From NCBI RefSeq assembly GCF_000708265.2, contig NZ_JCKI01000008.1, positions 487,592-551,591 of the forward strand: DNA of 64,000 nucleotides, written 5' to 3'. This document shows, one piece after another, positions 1-8,735 of this stretch. Position numbers and translations under genes: made by a program. Every line of letters begins with the position of its first letter. Positions within the stretch are counted from its first letter, which is position 1. A model generated the notes under the pieces. It was not told the DNA's origin and searched no databases. It was given only the letters and a program-made list of their open reading frames with translations. The DNA is from Pedobacter sp. R20-19. GTDB taxonomy: Bacteria; Bacteroidota; Bacteroidia; Sphingobacteriales; Sphingobacteriaceae.

Positions 1-2
1 TA

Positions 3-50
3 TTGGGAATAGGTGTCGCTCTAATTGGTTTCTTTGCGGGGCATCACTGA
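3..50 (+). CDS. C-terminal end of a membrane protein (partial, cut by window edge)
   Basis: The frame starting at base 3 reads a Gly- and Phe-rich hydrophobic stretch (LGIGVALIGFFAGHH) and stops at 48-50. It looks like the last transmembrane helix of a protein whose body lies outside the window. Only 15 residues are visible, so no function can be given. The call rests on hydrophobicity and on the lack of any other explanation for this edge. Confidence 0.4.
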   Translation: MGIGVALIGFFAGHH

Positions 51-107
51 TTAGGAAGACAACCAAAATTTATTTTCATCATACCCATATTTTGACTAAC
101 TTACTGT

Positions 108-734
108 ATGGATGAAATTGTAAATGAGCCTGCCGTAGAATATAAAAAAAGGAAGTATAGTGTTCAGGAATACCTGGAAATGGAAAATGCTTCACAGGAA
201 AAGCATGAATATTTTGAGGGAGAGATATTCCCACTTCACAGGGAATTTAGGGCTATAGGTGTAACGTCTATATCTGGAGCACTTAGTCACAACTTTATAT
301 TCTCCAATACTTTTGGTTTTCTTAGTCGTAAATTATATGGATCAAAGTGCATTCCTTTTGGCAGTGATATGAGAATGAACATCCCTGAAAACTCACTTTT
401 CACCTATTCTGATATATCTATTTACTGCAATGAAATCAAACACCTGGAAGAAGATGAAAATACGGTACTCCTGCCAACCGTTATCATTGAGATTCTTTCT
501 CCTTCTACAAAAGATTATGATAGGGGTAGTAAATTTAAACTGTATAGAGATATTCCGTCATTGAAAGAATATATCATGATCGATTCCACAGCCATTTCAG
601 TTGAAGCCTTTCATATTAATGAGCATCAAAACTGGGAATTGAAAGAATATAGTAATATGGATGAAAGTCTGAATTTTTATAGCTTTGGCTTTGATATTCA
701 ATTAAGGTGCATTTATCAGCATGTTAAATTTTAG
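108..734 (+). CDS. Uma2 family (DUF820) PD-(D/E)xK endonuclease-like protein
   Basis: This 208-residue protein has the Uma2/DUF820 layout: an N-terminal YSVQEYLEMENASQEKHEYF segment, the metal-binding Asp in a YSDISIY strand, and the downstream motif IIEILSPSTKDYDRGSKF followed by LKEYIMID. In the family these form a restriction-endonuclease-like fold with the D-ExK arrangement. The ATG at 108 is the first in frame. The biological role of Uma2 proteins is not established; many occur as stand-alone genes in Bacteroidota and Cyanobacteria. No partner gene is visible. Family assignment is firm, function is not. Confidence 0.85.
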   Translation: MDEIVNEPAVEYKKRKYSVQEYLEMENASQEKHEYFEGEIFPLHREFRAIGVTSISGALSHNFIFSNTFGFLSRKLYGSKCIPFGSDMRMNIPENSLFTYSDISIYCNEIKHLEEDENTVLLPTVIIEILSPSTKDYDRGSKFKLYRDIPSLKEYIMIDSTAISVEAFHINEHQNWELKEYSNMDESLNFYSFGFDIQLRCIYQHVKF

Positions 735-768
735 ATAATTGAAACGGAAAACTCGAATAGTGAATTAA

Positions 769-912
769 CTATTTCTTCACCTTCTTTTTACCATATCCCC
801 AAGGGCAATGTTTACATTTATTTTTACAGCAATAACCTCGCTTTAAGTGGTAGGTTTCGGTAAACACCATCAATCCATCTTCATTAAAATAAAAATCTTC
901 CCCTTCTTTCAT
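769..912 (-). CDS. Small Cys-rich DUF5522 family protein
   Basis: On the minus strand a 47-residue frame runs from ATG at 912-910 to TAG at 771-769. It contains the compact motif GYCCKNKCKHCPWGYGKKK, with four cysteines in a C-C-x3-C-x2-C pattern followed by a basic tail, which matches the DUF5522 family of tiny Bacteroidota proteins. The Cys/His cluster suggests metal or Fe-S binding, but no function is known for the family. The protein is too short for most ORF callers. It sits alone, tail-to-tail with the Uma2 gene. Confidence 0.75.
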   Translation of the reverse strand: MKEGEDFYFNEDGLMVFTETYHLKRGYCCKNKCKHCPWGYGKKKVKK

Positions 913-965
913 ATTGAATTTTGAATGATTGAGTTTTGAATGGGTGAATAATTGAATGAATAAAA
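911..965. repeat. Low-complexity intergenic repeat (GAATGA / GAGTTTTGAATG words)
   Basis: The spacer is built of near-repeats of TTGAATGA, GAGTTTTGAATG and GGTGAATAATTGAATG. The same vocabulary recurs at 61860-62035, so this appears to be a copy of a dispersed, degenerate intergenic repeat. It encodes nothing visible. Confidence 0.5.
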
Positions 966-1025
966 ACTTTACTTTTACTTATGCTAAAATTCTCAAATCT
1001 ACAAAATCTTGTAAAATTCAGTTAA

Positions 1026-1967
1026 TTAGTTCAATATCTTCACCTCTAACCTATCTTTAAAATATTCTTTTAACTTTTTTCCATCTCCATGCAAGGTCCA
1101 AATTTGTTTGGGTTGTACATTTTCGATAGTTTCCAGTATCGCATCCCAATCTGCATGATCAGAAATATAAAGCGAAATACCATTTTGTTGCTGCAGATTT
1201 TTCCATCCTGAAGCAAAAGCCCTCACCACATTAATGGCTTTATGATAACTATGGAAAACCATCGGTGGTACAATATAAACCTGATGTTGCTGGTTATTCT
1301 TCATCACTTTACGATCGTACATTTTGTACCTGCCCAACGCTATGCCGTAATCTTCGTAGATTTTAACAAATGGCATGATGCTATGATGCACCATAATATT
1401 TTTAGTTGGACAGTGATGATTTAGCAGTTGGATGATCCTTTGACTTTTACCTAATGCATAAGCACCAAGCATGATATTTGAATTGGTATCATTCAATTTC
1501 TCTATCTCTGTAACTGGAGAGGGATGTTTAGTTTCGGGATTAGCAAACGTACTTTCCGTAATTAATACATCAGCCTTTACAAACTCAAAAGGTTCACAAG
1601 TTGTATCCGGTTCTATTTTATAATCTCCGGTATACAGATATTTAACACCCTGATACTCCATTAAAACCTGTGCAGAACCTAATATATGCCCGGCTGAATA
1701 AAAGGTAATGGAAACCTCCTTGATCTTAAATGATTCGTGATAAGCTTTAACATAAAAATCTACAGCGGCAAACTTACGGTAACGGTGTTTCATAAAAGAT
1801 TCGGTAGCAGCCGTACAATATACATGCTCACTACCGCCAATAGCATGGTCGCCATGTGCATGAGAAACCACAGCCTCTTTTACAGGTTGCTGGGGATCTA
1901 AATAAAAATCGCCATAAACACAATATAAACCAATTGGCGTAATGGTAATGAAATCGTCTAAAATCAT
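1026..1967 (-). CDS. MBL-fold/beta-CASP exonuclease-like hydrolase
   Basis: This 313-residue metallo-beta-lactamase-fold protein carries the zinc motif HAHGDH (residues 36-41), a GHILGSAQV motif and a C-terminal YISDHADW segment followed by TLHGDGKK. That set is typical of the beta-CASP nuclease branch (CPSF73/Ysh1-like), including bacterial 'ligase-associated DNA exonuclease' proteins. Those usually sit beside an ATP-dependent DNA ligase and a helicase; neither is present here, so a role in DNA repair is inferred only from family resemblance. An RNA-processing role is the alternative. The ATG at 1967 is used. Confidence 0.8.
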   Translation of the reverse strand: MILDDFITITPIGLYCVYGDFYLDPQQPVKEAVVSHAHGDHAIGGSEHVYCTAATESFMKHRYRKFAAVDFYVKAYHESFKIKEVSITFYSAGHILGSAQVLMEYQGVKYLYTGDYKIEPDTTCEPFEFVKADVLITESTFANPETKHPSPVTEIEKLNDTNSNIMLGAYALGKSQRIIQLLNHHCPTKNIMVHHSIMPFVKIYEDYGIALGRYKMYDRKVMKNNQQHQVYIVPPMVFHSYHKAINVVRAFASGWKNLQQQNGISLYISDHADWDAILETIENVQPKQIWTLHGDGKKLKEYFKDRLEVKILN

Positions 1968-2042
1968 TTATAAGATTTAAGGATTAGACAGGATTTTGGA
2001 ATATAAAAACACATCTTATTTAGGTTAAGTAGTATTGAAAGT

Positions 2043-2645
2043 CTAATATGCCTTTGCAGCTATTAAAAACTGTTTATGTAGCGTTAGAACTTGATCAATG
2101 ATTGAATTCTTTTCGTCGTTCAAAACAAAATGATCTGCCATTCTTGTCTTTTCTTCATCGCTCATTTGCTTGTCCATTCTTGCCTTTACCTGATCTGCAG
2201 AAACCTGATCACGATGCATTACCCTGGCTAACTTTAAATCATGTGGAGCTGTTACCAGAATAGAAGTATCACACATTTTATAAGAGTCACTTTCAAAAAG
2301 CAAAGCTGCTTCCTTCAATATGTAGGACACCTTTTGATCAATTTGCTTTACCCATTCTTCAAAAGCCCTAAATACTGCCGGATGAACCAAGGCATTCAAT
2401 TTAACCAATTCTGCTTCATTGTTAAATACAATACCGGCCAGGTGCTTTTTGTTGAGTTCCCCATCTGGTGTATAGCTTTCTTCGCCAAAGGTAGCGATCA
2501 CACCATCAACCAGCAATTGATCTGATACCATAATTTCTTTTGCTACGGTATCTGCATAAAAAACCGGAATGCCTAAAACTTCAAAGACCTTACAAACGGT
2601 TGTTTTTCCACTGCCTATTCCACCTGTGATGCCTATTTTATACAT
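2043..2645 (-). CDS. coaE: Dephospho-CoA kinase
   Basis: A 200-residue P-loop kinase that phosphorylates the 3'-hydroxyl of dephospho-CoA, the last step of coenzyme A synthesis in the cytoplasm. The N-terminus reads YKIGITGGIGSGKTTVCK (Walker A), followed by the family Asp in FYADTVAK and the HP motif of LNALVHPAV. Length fits the family. It abuts the upstream YbbR gene (the last base of the YbbR stop overlaps the first base of the coaE ATG), so the two are almost certainly co-transcribed and translationally coupled. The next gene downstream is about 75 bp away. Confidence 0.95.
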   Translation of the reverse strand: MYKIGITGGIGSGKTTVCKVFEVLGIPVFYADTVAKEIMVSDQLLVDGVIATFGEESYTPDGELNKKHLAGIVFNNEAELVKLNALVHPAVFRAFEEWVKQIDQKVSYILKEAALLFESDSYKMCDTSILVTAPHDLKLARVMHRDQVSADQVKARMDKQMSDEEKTRMADHFVLNDEKNSIIDQVLTLHKQFLIAAKAY

Positions 2646-3592
2646 TATTTTTCTACTACAAAATCTACTTTAGATGGATTGATATTGATTAATTTACAGT
2701 AATCCGGAAACTCCGTAATTTTTACTGTAAACTGCTTGTGTGCTAAATCCTGCCACTCATTAACATCAACAGTGGCGGTAATGAAGTTATCATTTACCTG
2801 ACTATAATTACCCAACGCAACTAAAAATGTTACCTTAATTTTCTTGGGATAAAGTTTTATGCTGTTGTAATTTTTATTGTTAATGATCTTTAAAGGCACC
2901 TCAATTGTTTTTTCTGTAAATTCATCAACCGGAAGCTTTACTTCTACCGATGAAGGATAAATACTTACATTTTTTTGAGGACTATGCTGCAAACCAATCC
3001 TCACCGTAGTACTTCCCTGAATCTTACTTAGCTTTAAAGTATCCGTGGGCCAGATGGTAATTTTACTTAATTCTTCTGCCGGGCCAGCTACCTTTACATA
3101 TTGAGGATTTAAGATGATATCACTTGATATTCCGTACTGATTGATGAAATCCAGTTTGCTAACCAATTGAATCGATACCTTTTTTACTGTTCTTTTGGTG
3201 AAATCAAAATATAAGGTATCTGGCTTTACAGAAATCACTTTTTGCGTGCTTTCGAGTTGCCTGTTAACATTGTATAACTGATCTGAAAAAGTTATAAAAT
3301 CCTTCGTGTTGAGCTGACTTAAGCTTACGGATATGGATGGCGGGCTGATACGCAGACGGGAAAAGATCAATTGCCATCCGGTTCCTTCTACCTGTAAATC
3401 AACTGTGTCTGATTGTAATGGATAAAATGCCCGCTTAGTGGGTGTATTTTTGAAAACCAGCACTGTTTTAGCGGTATAGATATACTTGTTGTTCAGTGCC
3501 ATAAAAAGCCATGCTGCTATTGCCAGAAACAAACAAGCCAAGAGCGTAAAAACACGTCTTTTCTCTATTTGGGTTAATCTAATAAACGGCAT
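2645..3592 (-). CDS. YbbR-domain membrane-anchored protein
   Basis: A 315-residue protein with one N-terminal transmembrane helix (around residues 13-33, FTLLACLFLAIAAWLFMALN) and an extracytoplasmic beta-rich region with several YbbR-like repeats, for example the one ending KVSIQLVSKLDF and the one beginning TVDVNEWQDL. In Firmicutes YbbR/CdaR regulates the c-di-AMP cyclase CdaA; no cyclase is visible here. An in-frame TTG at 3613 would add seven residues, but the ATG at 3592 is preferred. A consensus promoter lies at 3645-3675. Family is clear; role in Bacteroidota is unknown. Confidence 0.8.
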   Translation of the reverse strand: MPFIRLTQIEKRRVFTLLACLFLAIAAWLFMALNNKYIYTAKTVLVFKNTPTKRAFYPLQSDTVDLQVEGTGWQLIFSRLRISPPSISVSLSQLNTKDFITFSDQLYNVNRQLESTQKVISVKPDTLYFDFTKRTVKKVSIQLVSKLDFINQYGISSDIILNPQYVKVAGPAEELSKITIWPTDTLKLSKIQGSTTVRIGLQHSPQKNVSIYPSSVEVKLPVDEFTEKTIEVPLKIINNKNYNSIKLYPKKIKVTFLVALGNYSQVNDNFITATVDVNEWQDLAHKQFTVKITEFPDYCKLININPSKVDFVVEK

Positions 3593-3644
3593 ATTTAACG
3601 ATCTAAATGACAATGGGACAATGATCCACTATTAACAATATCGC

Positions 3645-3675
3645 CAAATGTAGTAAAACTAAACAGGTGCTCAAA
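3645..3675 (-). promoter_or_regulatory. Bacteroidota-type promoter for ybbR-coaE
   Basis: On the minus strand a perfect TTTG (3675-3672) is followed after exactly 19 bases by TACATTTG (3652-3645), matching the Bacteroidota -33/-7 consensus TTTG-N19-TAnnTTTG. Transcription would begin near 3638, about 45 bases before the ybbR ATG. It lies downstream of the yajC terminator, making ybbR-coaE its own unit. Confidence 0.7.
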
Positions 3676-3735
3676 TAGAAATAGTACAAAGAAATGAAAG
3701 AAGCGTTGTTTAAGCTTTTAAAACTGACTAAAAAC

Positions 3736-3769
3736 AAAAAACCGTCGATCTGTAGATGCGACGGTTTTT
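3736..3769 (-). terminator. Rho-independent terminator after yajC
   Basis: The inverted repeat AAAAACCGTCG/CGACGGTTTTT with an 11-base loop is followed on the minus strand by a T-rich run. It lies just past the yajC stop and ends the nusB-DUF1573-yajC operon. Confidence 0.8.
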
Positions 3770-3784
3770 AAAAGTCTTATTAAT

Positions 3785-4108
3785 TTAAACTTTAGCAGGT
3801 GTAGTTACTGCTTTTGTAGCATCTAATGATACTGCAGATTTATCGAAACGAATTTTAACGCCACCTTCTACTTCAATTAAAAAGGTAGTATCATTTAAGT
3901 CTGCAATACGTCCGTGGATGCCTGCAGTTGTGATAATTTTATCACCTTTTTTCAATTCTGCTACTAATTTTTTATGTTCTTTAGCTTTTTTAACTTGTGG
4001 ACGAATCATGAAAAAGTAGAAAACCACCATGATTAATACCATAGGAACAATTGTACTGAGCATACTGCTACTTCCACCTGCTGCCTGTAAAATTACTGTT
4101 AATGTCAT
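3785..4108 (-). CDS. yajC: Preprotein translocase subunit YajC
   Basis: A 107-residue protein with one N-terminal membrane helix (MVLIMVVFYFFMIRPQVKKA) ending in the diagnostic FFMIRPQ motif, followed by a cytoplasmic KKGDKIITTAGIHGRI segment, both hallmarks of YajC. YajC associates with SecDF and the Sec translocon at the inner membrane. It is the last gene of a minus-strand operon with nusB and a DUF1573 lipoprotein, a conserved order in Bacteroidota, and is followed by a strong terminator. The start is the ATG at 4108. Confidence 0.95.
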   Translation of the reverse strand: MTLTVILQAAGGSSSMLSTIVPMVLIMVVFYFFMIRPQVKKAKEHKKLVAELKKGDKIITTAGIHGRIADLNDTTFLIEVEGGVKIRFDKSAVSLDATKAVTTPAKV

Positions 4109-4167
4109 TTCTTATTGATTTGATTTATTTAATTAATATTTAATCAGCTAATTGCTTAGCTGCTGAG

Positions 4168-4605
4168 TTATTTTTTCACCCTTACATCACCCACCAGGTG
4201 TACTGTAGATATAGCTGGGTTCGCATTTGAGTTGACAGTGATTACTTTATCTTGCATACCTTCTTTACCTGCGCTATTGAAAACCACTTTAATAACGCCT
4301 TCTTTACCAGGTAGAATTGGTTCTGTTGGCACTACCGGAACAGTACAGCCACAAGTTGCCGTTGCATTTGAAATAATTAAAGGGCTTTTACCCGTATTTT
4401 TGAACTTAAATTCATGTGTAACTTTTTCACCCTGATCTATTTTTTCAAAATCAAATATTTCTCTTTCAAACACAATTACTGGTGCATCTGCTGATGCAAC
4501 TGTATTACTCTTTGAGCCAGTTGCTTGATCAGTTGAGTTATTTGCATTGCGACATGCTGTAAAAGAAAGTGCAGCAATCGCCAGGATAAATATCTTTTTC
4601 ATCAT
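4168..4605 (-). CDS. DUF1573 lipoprotein
   Basis: A 145-residue exported protein. The signal peptide ends in a lipobox (LSFTAC, Cys at residue 18), predicting lipid anchoring. The mature part is a DUF1573 domain with the motifs FDFEKIDQGEKVTHEFKFKN and the twin-Cys segment ATCGCTVP, and ends with VHLVGDVRVKK. DUF1573 domains have an immunoglobulin-like (ASPM/SPD-2/Hydin-like) fold; function is unknown. The start codon shares one base with the nusB stop, so it is probably translationally coupled to nusB. Confidence 0.85.
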   Translation of the reverse strand: MMKKIFILAIAALSFTACRNANNSTDQATGSKSNTVASADAPVIVFEREIFDFEKIDQGEKVTHEFKFKNTGKSPLIISNATATCGCTVPVVPTEPILPGKEGVIKVVFNSAGKEGMQDKVITVNSNANPAISTVHLVGDVRVKK

Positions 4606-5555
4606 TATTCTTCTATTAATCCGCGACCGATTTTCTTAATGGTATTATTTTTCTTTAAGTCGCCTAAAATTTTGTCCAAAATACCATTTATAAACGAATT
4701 ACTTTTCGGTGTACTGTAATCTTTTGACAGTTCCAAATATTCATTAATGGTTACTTTAACAGGAATGGATGGGAAATTTAGCAATTCGCAGATAGCCATT
4801 TTCATTAGAATCGTATCCATTAAGGCAATACGCTCCGATTCCCAATTTTTAGTTCTTTCTGCAATCATTTCCTGGTACTTCACGTCATTTTGCAAGGTAT
4901 GAACAAATAAATCCTGTACAAACTTACTGTCTTCAACCCAGTCTGCGCTAATTTCAGTTAATTTGTTTTTGAATGGATCATCGAAGGTAAAATTCTTTAA
5001 AGTTTTAGCTACCATTCCTTTCATCACTTCGTGATCTACCTGCCAGTTGATAAATTTCTCTTCAAAAACCTGTAAAATAGCCTGGTTTTTTAAGATGATT
5101 TTCCTGAAAATATATTTGATGATGTCTTTTGATGATTCTAAGCTTTCATTTGGATCTGCAAGATAATCTGCATATTCTTTAGATGCTTTTAAAGAATTAA
5201 AAACCGTTTTACGAATTTCCGGATCAAAACCCCAATCTACTTTGTACTTTTTAACCGCCGATACGTATTCAGGGTTTTGCTGCATTAAAACACTAAACTT
5301 ATTGTGAAGCAGTTTTAAGTTTGGATTTAAATCCTCTGCTGTTTTTAGATGTTTATTTGCACGCTCTGCGGCATCGTTGGCCGTAAATTCGGTTACTTCT
5401 ACCATCAGTGATAACATCCAGATGTACATTTCGTACACGCTATCGATGCTTTGCATTAAAAGTTTTAGGTCTCCTTTAATGTCTTTTTTGTCTGCCATGT
5501 GCCATGCAAAAATATTTTGCAAAGCTTTGATCCTTAAGTGCCTTCTGTTTAACAT
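4605..5555 (-). CDS. nusB: Transcription antitermination factor NusB (long Bacteroidota form)
   Basis: A 316-residue protein whose C-terminal third is a canonical NusB domain: LMDTILMKMAICELLNFPSI, PVKVTINEYLELSKDYS and NSFINGILDKIL. NusB binds boxA RNA with NusE (S10) and supports rRNA antitermination. Typical proteobacterial NusB is about 140 residues; here the RNA-binding helix RRHLRIKALQNIFAWHM at the N-terminus is separated from the C-terminal half by a large helical insertion, as is usual in Bacteroidota. It is the first gene of nusB-DUF1573-yajC. Confidence 0.93.
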   Translation of the reverse strand: MLNRRHLRIKALQNIFAWHMADKKDIKGDLKLLMQSIDSVYEMYIWMLSLMVEVTEFTANDAAERANKHLKTAEDLNPNLKLLHNKFSVLMQQNPEYVSAVKKYKVDWGFDPEIRKTVFNSLKASKEYADYLADPNESLESSKDIIKYIFRKIILKNQAILQVFEEKFINWQVDHEVMKGMVAKTLKNFTFDDPFKNKLTEISADWVEDSKFVQDLFVHTLQNDVKYQEMIAERTKNWESERIALMDTILMKMAICELLNFPSIPVKVTINEYLELSKDYSTPKSNSFINGILDKILGDLKKNNTIKKIGRGLIEE

Positions 5556-5601
5556 GAATGTAAGAACGAGTGCGGTTTTTAAAACCTGTTTTTAATAATT
5601 A

Positions 5602-6690
5602 TTAATATGATGATTTGATTTTTTTAATGTCGGCAATCCGTTTCTCAGCGATTCGGTTAGCGGCAATATTTGTTGATATTTTTTCTGATTTGCTTAGCTT
5701 GATGACACTCCTCGTAGCATCGTAAATATTTTCAGTGAGCTGCACTGTCCGCTTTTTTCCAAACCCTGTCCATTCAGAATAACAGGCAATTAATCCGCCT
5801 GCATTGATAAGGTAATCAGGGGCAAACAAAATTCCTTTTTTAGAGAGTAATTCACTATCCAAAACTTCATCTTTAAGCTGATTGTTCGCAGAACCTGCAA
5901 TTATAGCAAATTTCATACGCTCAATGGTTTTGTTATTAACCGTAGCACCCATAGCGCAAGGTGCATACACATCAGCATCAATACCAAAAATTTTATCGGC
6001 CTCTATAGGTTTTGCCTTATATTTACGGGCTACGTAAGTGAGTTGCTCCTGGTTAATATCGCTGATTAAAACTTCGGCATTTTCCTTTCTTAACAAGGCC
6101 ACGAGGTGTTCACCAACATTACCAATTCCTTGTACTACAATGGTTCTACCTGCAAGCATATCCGTACCAAAAACTTCCTTTACACTGGCTTTAATTCCCA
6201 AATAAACACCCTGAGCAGTAAAAGGAGCTGGATTTCCTGCACCACCAATTGATTCGGGAACGCCGGTAACGTAATTGGTTTCCATGCGAATATATTCCAT
6301 ATCCCTGGTATTGGTTCCCATTTCCTCTGCCGTAATAAACTCGCCATTTAGATTTTTAATAAATCTTCCATAGCTACGCATTAAAGTTTCGGTTTTGTCT
6401 TTTCTGGAATCGCCAATAATTACGCCTTTTCCACCGCCCAGGTTTAAACCGGTAATAGCAGCTTTGTAGGTCATTCCTCTAGATAAACGTAAGGCATCTT
6501 CCAAAGCCTCGCCCTCAGTAGCGTAACTCCACATCCGGGTTCCGCCTAAAGCAGGACCTAACGTGGTATCATGAATGGCAATAATTGCTTTTAAACCAGT
6601 ATCCGGATCATTACAAAAAACCAATTTTTTGTGCCCATAGGCACTCAATTGAGCTAAAATGGATGAATCGGATGGAGAATTTGCTGGCAT
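5602..6690 (-). CDS. Leucine dehydrogenase-type Glu/Leu/Phe/Val dehydrogenase
   Basis: A 362-residue amino-acid dehydrogenase. It shows the catalytic Lys segment MTYKAAITGLNLGGGKGVII, the substrate-side motif GGTRMW, and the Rossmann motif VVQGIGNVGEHLVALL. Length and the short N-terminus match leucine (branched-chain) dehydrogenases rather than the 450-residue glutamate dehydrogenases; a true GDH is encoded at 59411-60832. It would interconvert leucine, isoleucine or valine with their 2-oxo acids using NAD+. The ATG at 6690 is preferred over a TTG at 6717 because the promoter -7 element overlaps that TTG. Confidence 0.85.
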   Translation of the reverse strand: MPANSPSDSSILAQLSAYGHKKLVFCNDPDTGLKAIIAIHDTTLGPALGGTRMWSYATEGEALEDALRLSRGMTYKAAITGLNLGGGKGVIIGDSRKDKTETLMRSYGRFIKNLNGEFITAEEMGTNTRDMEYIRMETNYVTGVPESIGGAGNPAPFTAQGVYLGIKASVKEVFGTDMLAGRTIVVQGIGNVGEHLVALLRKENAEVLISDINQEQLTYVARKYKAKPIEADKIFGIDADVYAPCAMGATVNNKTIERMKFAIIAGSANNQLKDEVLDSELLSKKGILFAPDYLINAGGLIACYSEWTGFGKKRTVQLTENIYDATRSVIKLSKSEKISTNIAANRIAEKRIADIKKIKSSY

Positions 6691-6714
6691 ATTTAACGAT
6701 CGGCTAACTTCCTG

Positions 6715-6722
6715 CAAAATTA
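6715..6722 (-). promoter_or_regulatory. -7 promoter element for leucine dehydrogenase
   Basis: TAATTTTG on the minus strand matches TAnnTTTG and lies about 25 bases before the ATG at 6690. No good -33 partner is visible at the expected distance, so the call is moderate. Confidence 0.45.
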
Positions 6723-6863
6723 AAATAAAAAAACCATTAATACATCTATTTAACTTAACTATAACAAAATTAATTTCGCTCTAATCTTCTATTAATCCCC
6801 AAAGGTTTTAAAAACCTATACAATTAACGCTATAATTTTTAGGGTTGAGATAATGAAATTACC

Positions 6864-6871
6864 TAAGTTTG
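6864..6871 (+). promoter_or_regulatory. -7 promoter element directly before the ABC transporter start
   Basis: TAAGTTTG matches TAnnTTTG and ends only 6 bases before the ATG at 6878. If used, the transcript would be nearly leaderless. The -33 region is weak (only TTG at 6845-6847). Confidence 0.4.
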
Positions 6872-6877
6872 TACCAC

Positions 6878-8668
6878 ATGAAACATCTGCGCAGGTTAAA
6901 TAAGTATTTTCTAAAATATAAATGGTGGATTATCCCCGGAAGTATTTTCGTAGTCATATCTAATATTTTTGGCGTTGTTCCTGCTCAGGTAATTGGCTAT
7001 GCGGTAGATTTAATTACTGAAAATATACAAATCTACAACCTCTTTAATGGTTTTGATCGGCAAGAAATCGTTTATAGCATATTTAGCAGCAACCTTCTTT
7101 ACTTTGGAATTTTAGTGATCATACTTTATGTTTTGAGGGGATTATTCCTGTTTTTCATGCGTCAAACCATCATTCTTATGTCCAGACATATTGAATTCGA
7201 CATGAAGAACGATATCTACCAACATTATCAGGAATTAAGTTTAGGTTTTTACAGGAGAAACAATACCGGCGACCTGATGAATAGGGCTACGGAAGACGTG
7301 AATCGGGTGAGAATGTATGTTGGTCCGGCCATTATGTATACCATTAATACCTTTGTTTTATCCGTGTTGATTGTATGGTCAATGTTTGATGTAAACTCCA
7401 GACTAGCCATTTATTGCCTTTTGCCCCTCCCCTTCCTGGTGGTGATTATCTATTATGTAAACACATTGATTTTTAAAAAAAGTGGTAAAATCCAGGAAAG
7501 GCTTTCTGCCCTATCTAGTTTTGTACAGGAGCGTTTTTCAGGCATCAGGATTATTAAATCATATGTGAGGGAAGATTATACCAGAAACATGTTTGAAATT
7601 CAAAGTAATGATTACAAGAAAGATTCGATGAGTCTGGTAAAGGTTTCTGCCCTGTTTTACCCAACAATGATGCTCTTGATTGGGCTTAGTACCATTCTTA
7701 CCATTTACATTGGTGGCATTCAGGTAATGAATGGCAGCATCACCGCTGGTAACATTGCAGAATTTATCATCTATATTAATCAGCTTACGTTTCCAGTTAC
7801 TATGCTGGGCTGGGTAACTTCATTAATCCAAAGGGCGGCGGCCTCACAAAAAAGAATAAATGAATTTTTAGATATTCCATCCGATATCCAATCTACAGAA
7901 CTTAATGATAGGGAAATCAATGGACACTTAACATTCGAAAATGTAAGTTTTACCTATCCGGATACAGGCATTGAAGCGTTGAAAAATTTAAATTTTGAAA
8001 TTAAAGCTGGAGAATTTGTAGCCATAATTGGCAAAACCGGTTCAGGAAAATCTACTTTAGCCAACTTAATGATGCGCATGTATGATGTTCAGGGTGGATC
8101 TATTTCAGTTGATGGAAATGATTTAAAATCTCTAAATCTAAAAAACTACCGCAGCCAGATTGGCTTCGTACCACAAGAAGTTTTCTTATTTTCTGATACG
8201 ATACGAAATAATATTGCCTTTGGTTTAGATCAGGTTACGGACGATGAAATTTATGATGCCGCTAAAAATGCCTCCGTATATCACAACATTATTGATTTTG
8301 ATGAAAAATTTGAAACGATGCTTGGTGAACGTGGAATAACATTGTCTGGCGGGCAAAAACAACGTGTTTCTATTGCCAGAGCTTTAATCAAATCGCCAAA
8401 AATTTTAATATTTGATGATTGTCTTTCTGCCGTAGATACCAAAACAGAAGAAGAAATTTTAAATAATCTGGGTAAAATGATGAATGGCAAAACCAGTATT
8501 TTAATCGCACATCGAATTTCTACAATTAAAAATGCAGATAAGATTCTGGTACTTGATAATGGAGAAATCATAGAGCAAGGCACACACAGCGAATTACTTA
8601 GCTTAAATGGGAGTTATACAGAACTTTATAATAATCAACTTTTAGAAGAAGAATCACGAAGTATTTAA
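6878..8668 (+). CDS. ABC exporter, fused permease and ATPase (MsbA/MDR-like)
   Basis: A 596-residue half-transporter: six hydrophobic helices in the first ~310 residues (type IV exporter fold), then an ATPase with Walker A GKTGSGKST, signature LSGGQKQR, and the switch His in IAHRIST. Walker B reads ILIFDDCLSAVD, so the usual catalytic Glu after the Walker B Asp is Asp (residue 514). It would pump lipids or drugs across the inner membrane as a dimer; the substrate cannot be told. The ATG at 6878 is chosen over a TTG at 6869, which lies inside the -7 element. The PUR-type gene follows 67 bp downstream. Confidence 0.88.
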   Translation: MKHLRRLNKYFLKYKWWIIPGSIFVVISNIFGVVPAQVIGYAVDLITENIQIYNLFNGFDRQEIVYSIFSSNLLYFGILVIILYVLRGLFLFFMRQTIILMSRHIEFDMKNDIYQHYQELSLGFYRRNNTGDLMNRATEDVNRVRMYVGPAIMYTINTFVLSVLIVWSMFDVNSRLAIYCLLPLPFLVVIIYYVNTLIFKKSGKIQERLSALSSFVQERFSGIRIIKSYVREDYTRNMFEIQSNDYKKDSMSLVKVSALFYPTMMLLIGLSTILTIYIGGIQVMNGSITAGNIAEFIIYINQLTFPVTMLGWVTSLIQRAAASQKRINEFLDIPSDIQSTELNDREINGHLTFENVSFTYPDTGIEALKNLNFEIKAGEFVAIIGKTGSGKSTLANLMMRMYDVQGGSISVDGNDLKSLNLKNYRSQIGFVPQEVFLFSDTIRNNIAFGLDQVTDDEIYDAAKNASVYHNIIDFDEKFETMLGERGITLSGGQKQRVSIARALIKSPKILIFDDCLSAVDTKTEEEILNNLGKMMNGKTSILIAHRISTIKNADKILVLDNGEIIEQGTHSELLSLNGSYTELYNNQLLEEESRSI

Positions 8669-8735
8669 TTTTATTTTGAACTTTAAATATTTGCTTTATA
8701 TTTACCGAAACCAAAAACCAACATCAATACCAACC

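Noticed and set aside
3590..3606. A 16-base match (GATCGTTAAATATGCC) spanning the start codons of both the YbbR and the leucine dehydrogenase genes
   Set aside because: One 16-mer match within 64 kb of AT-rich DNA is expected about once by chance, and start regions share composition.
6869..6877. Alternative TTG start of the ABC transporter
   Set aside because: It lies inside the predicted -7 promoter element, and the ATG at 6878 gives a normal exporter N-terminus.
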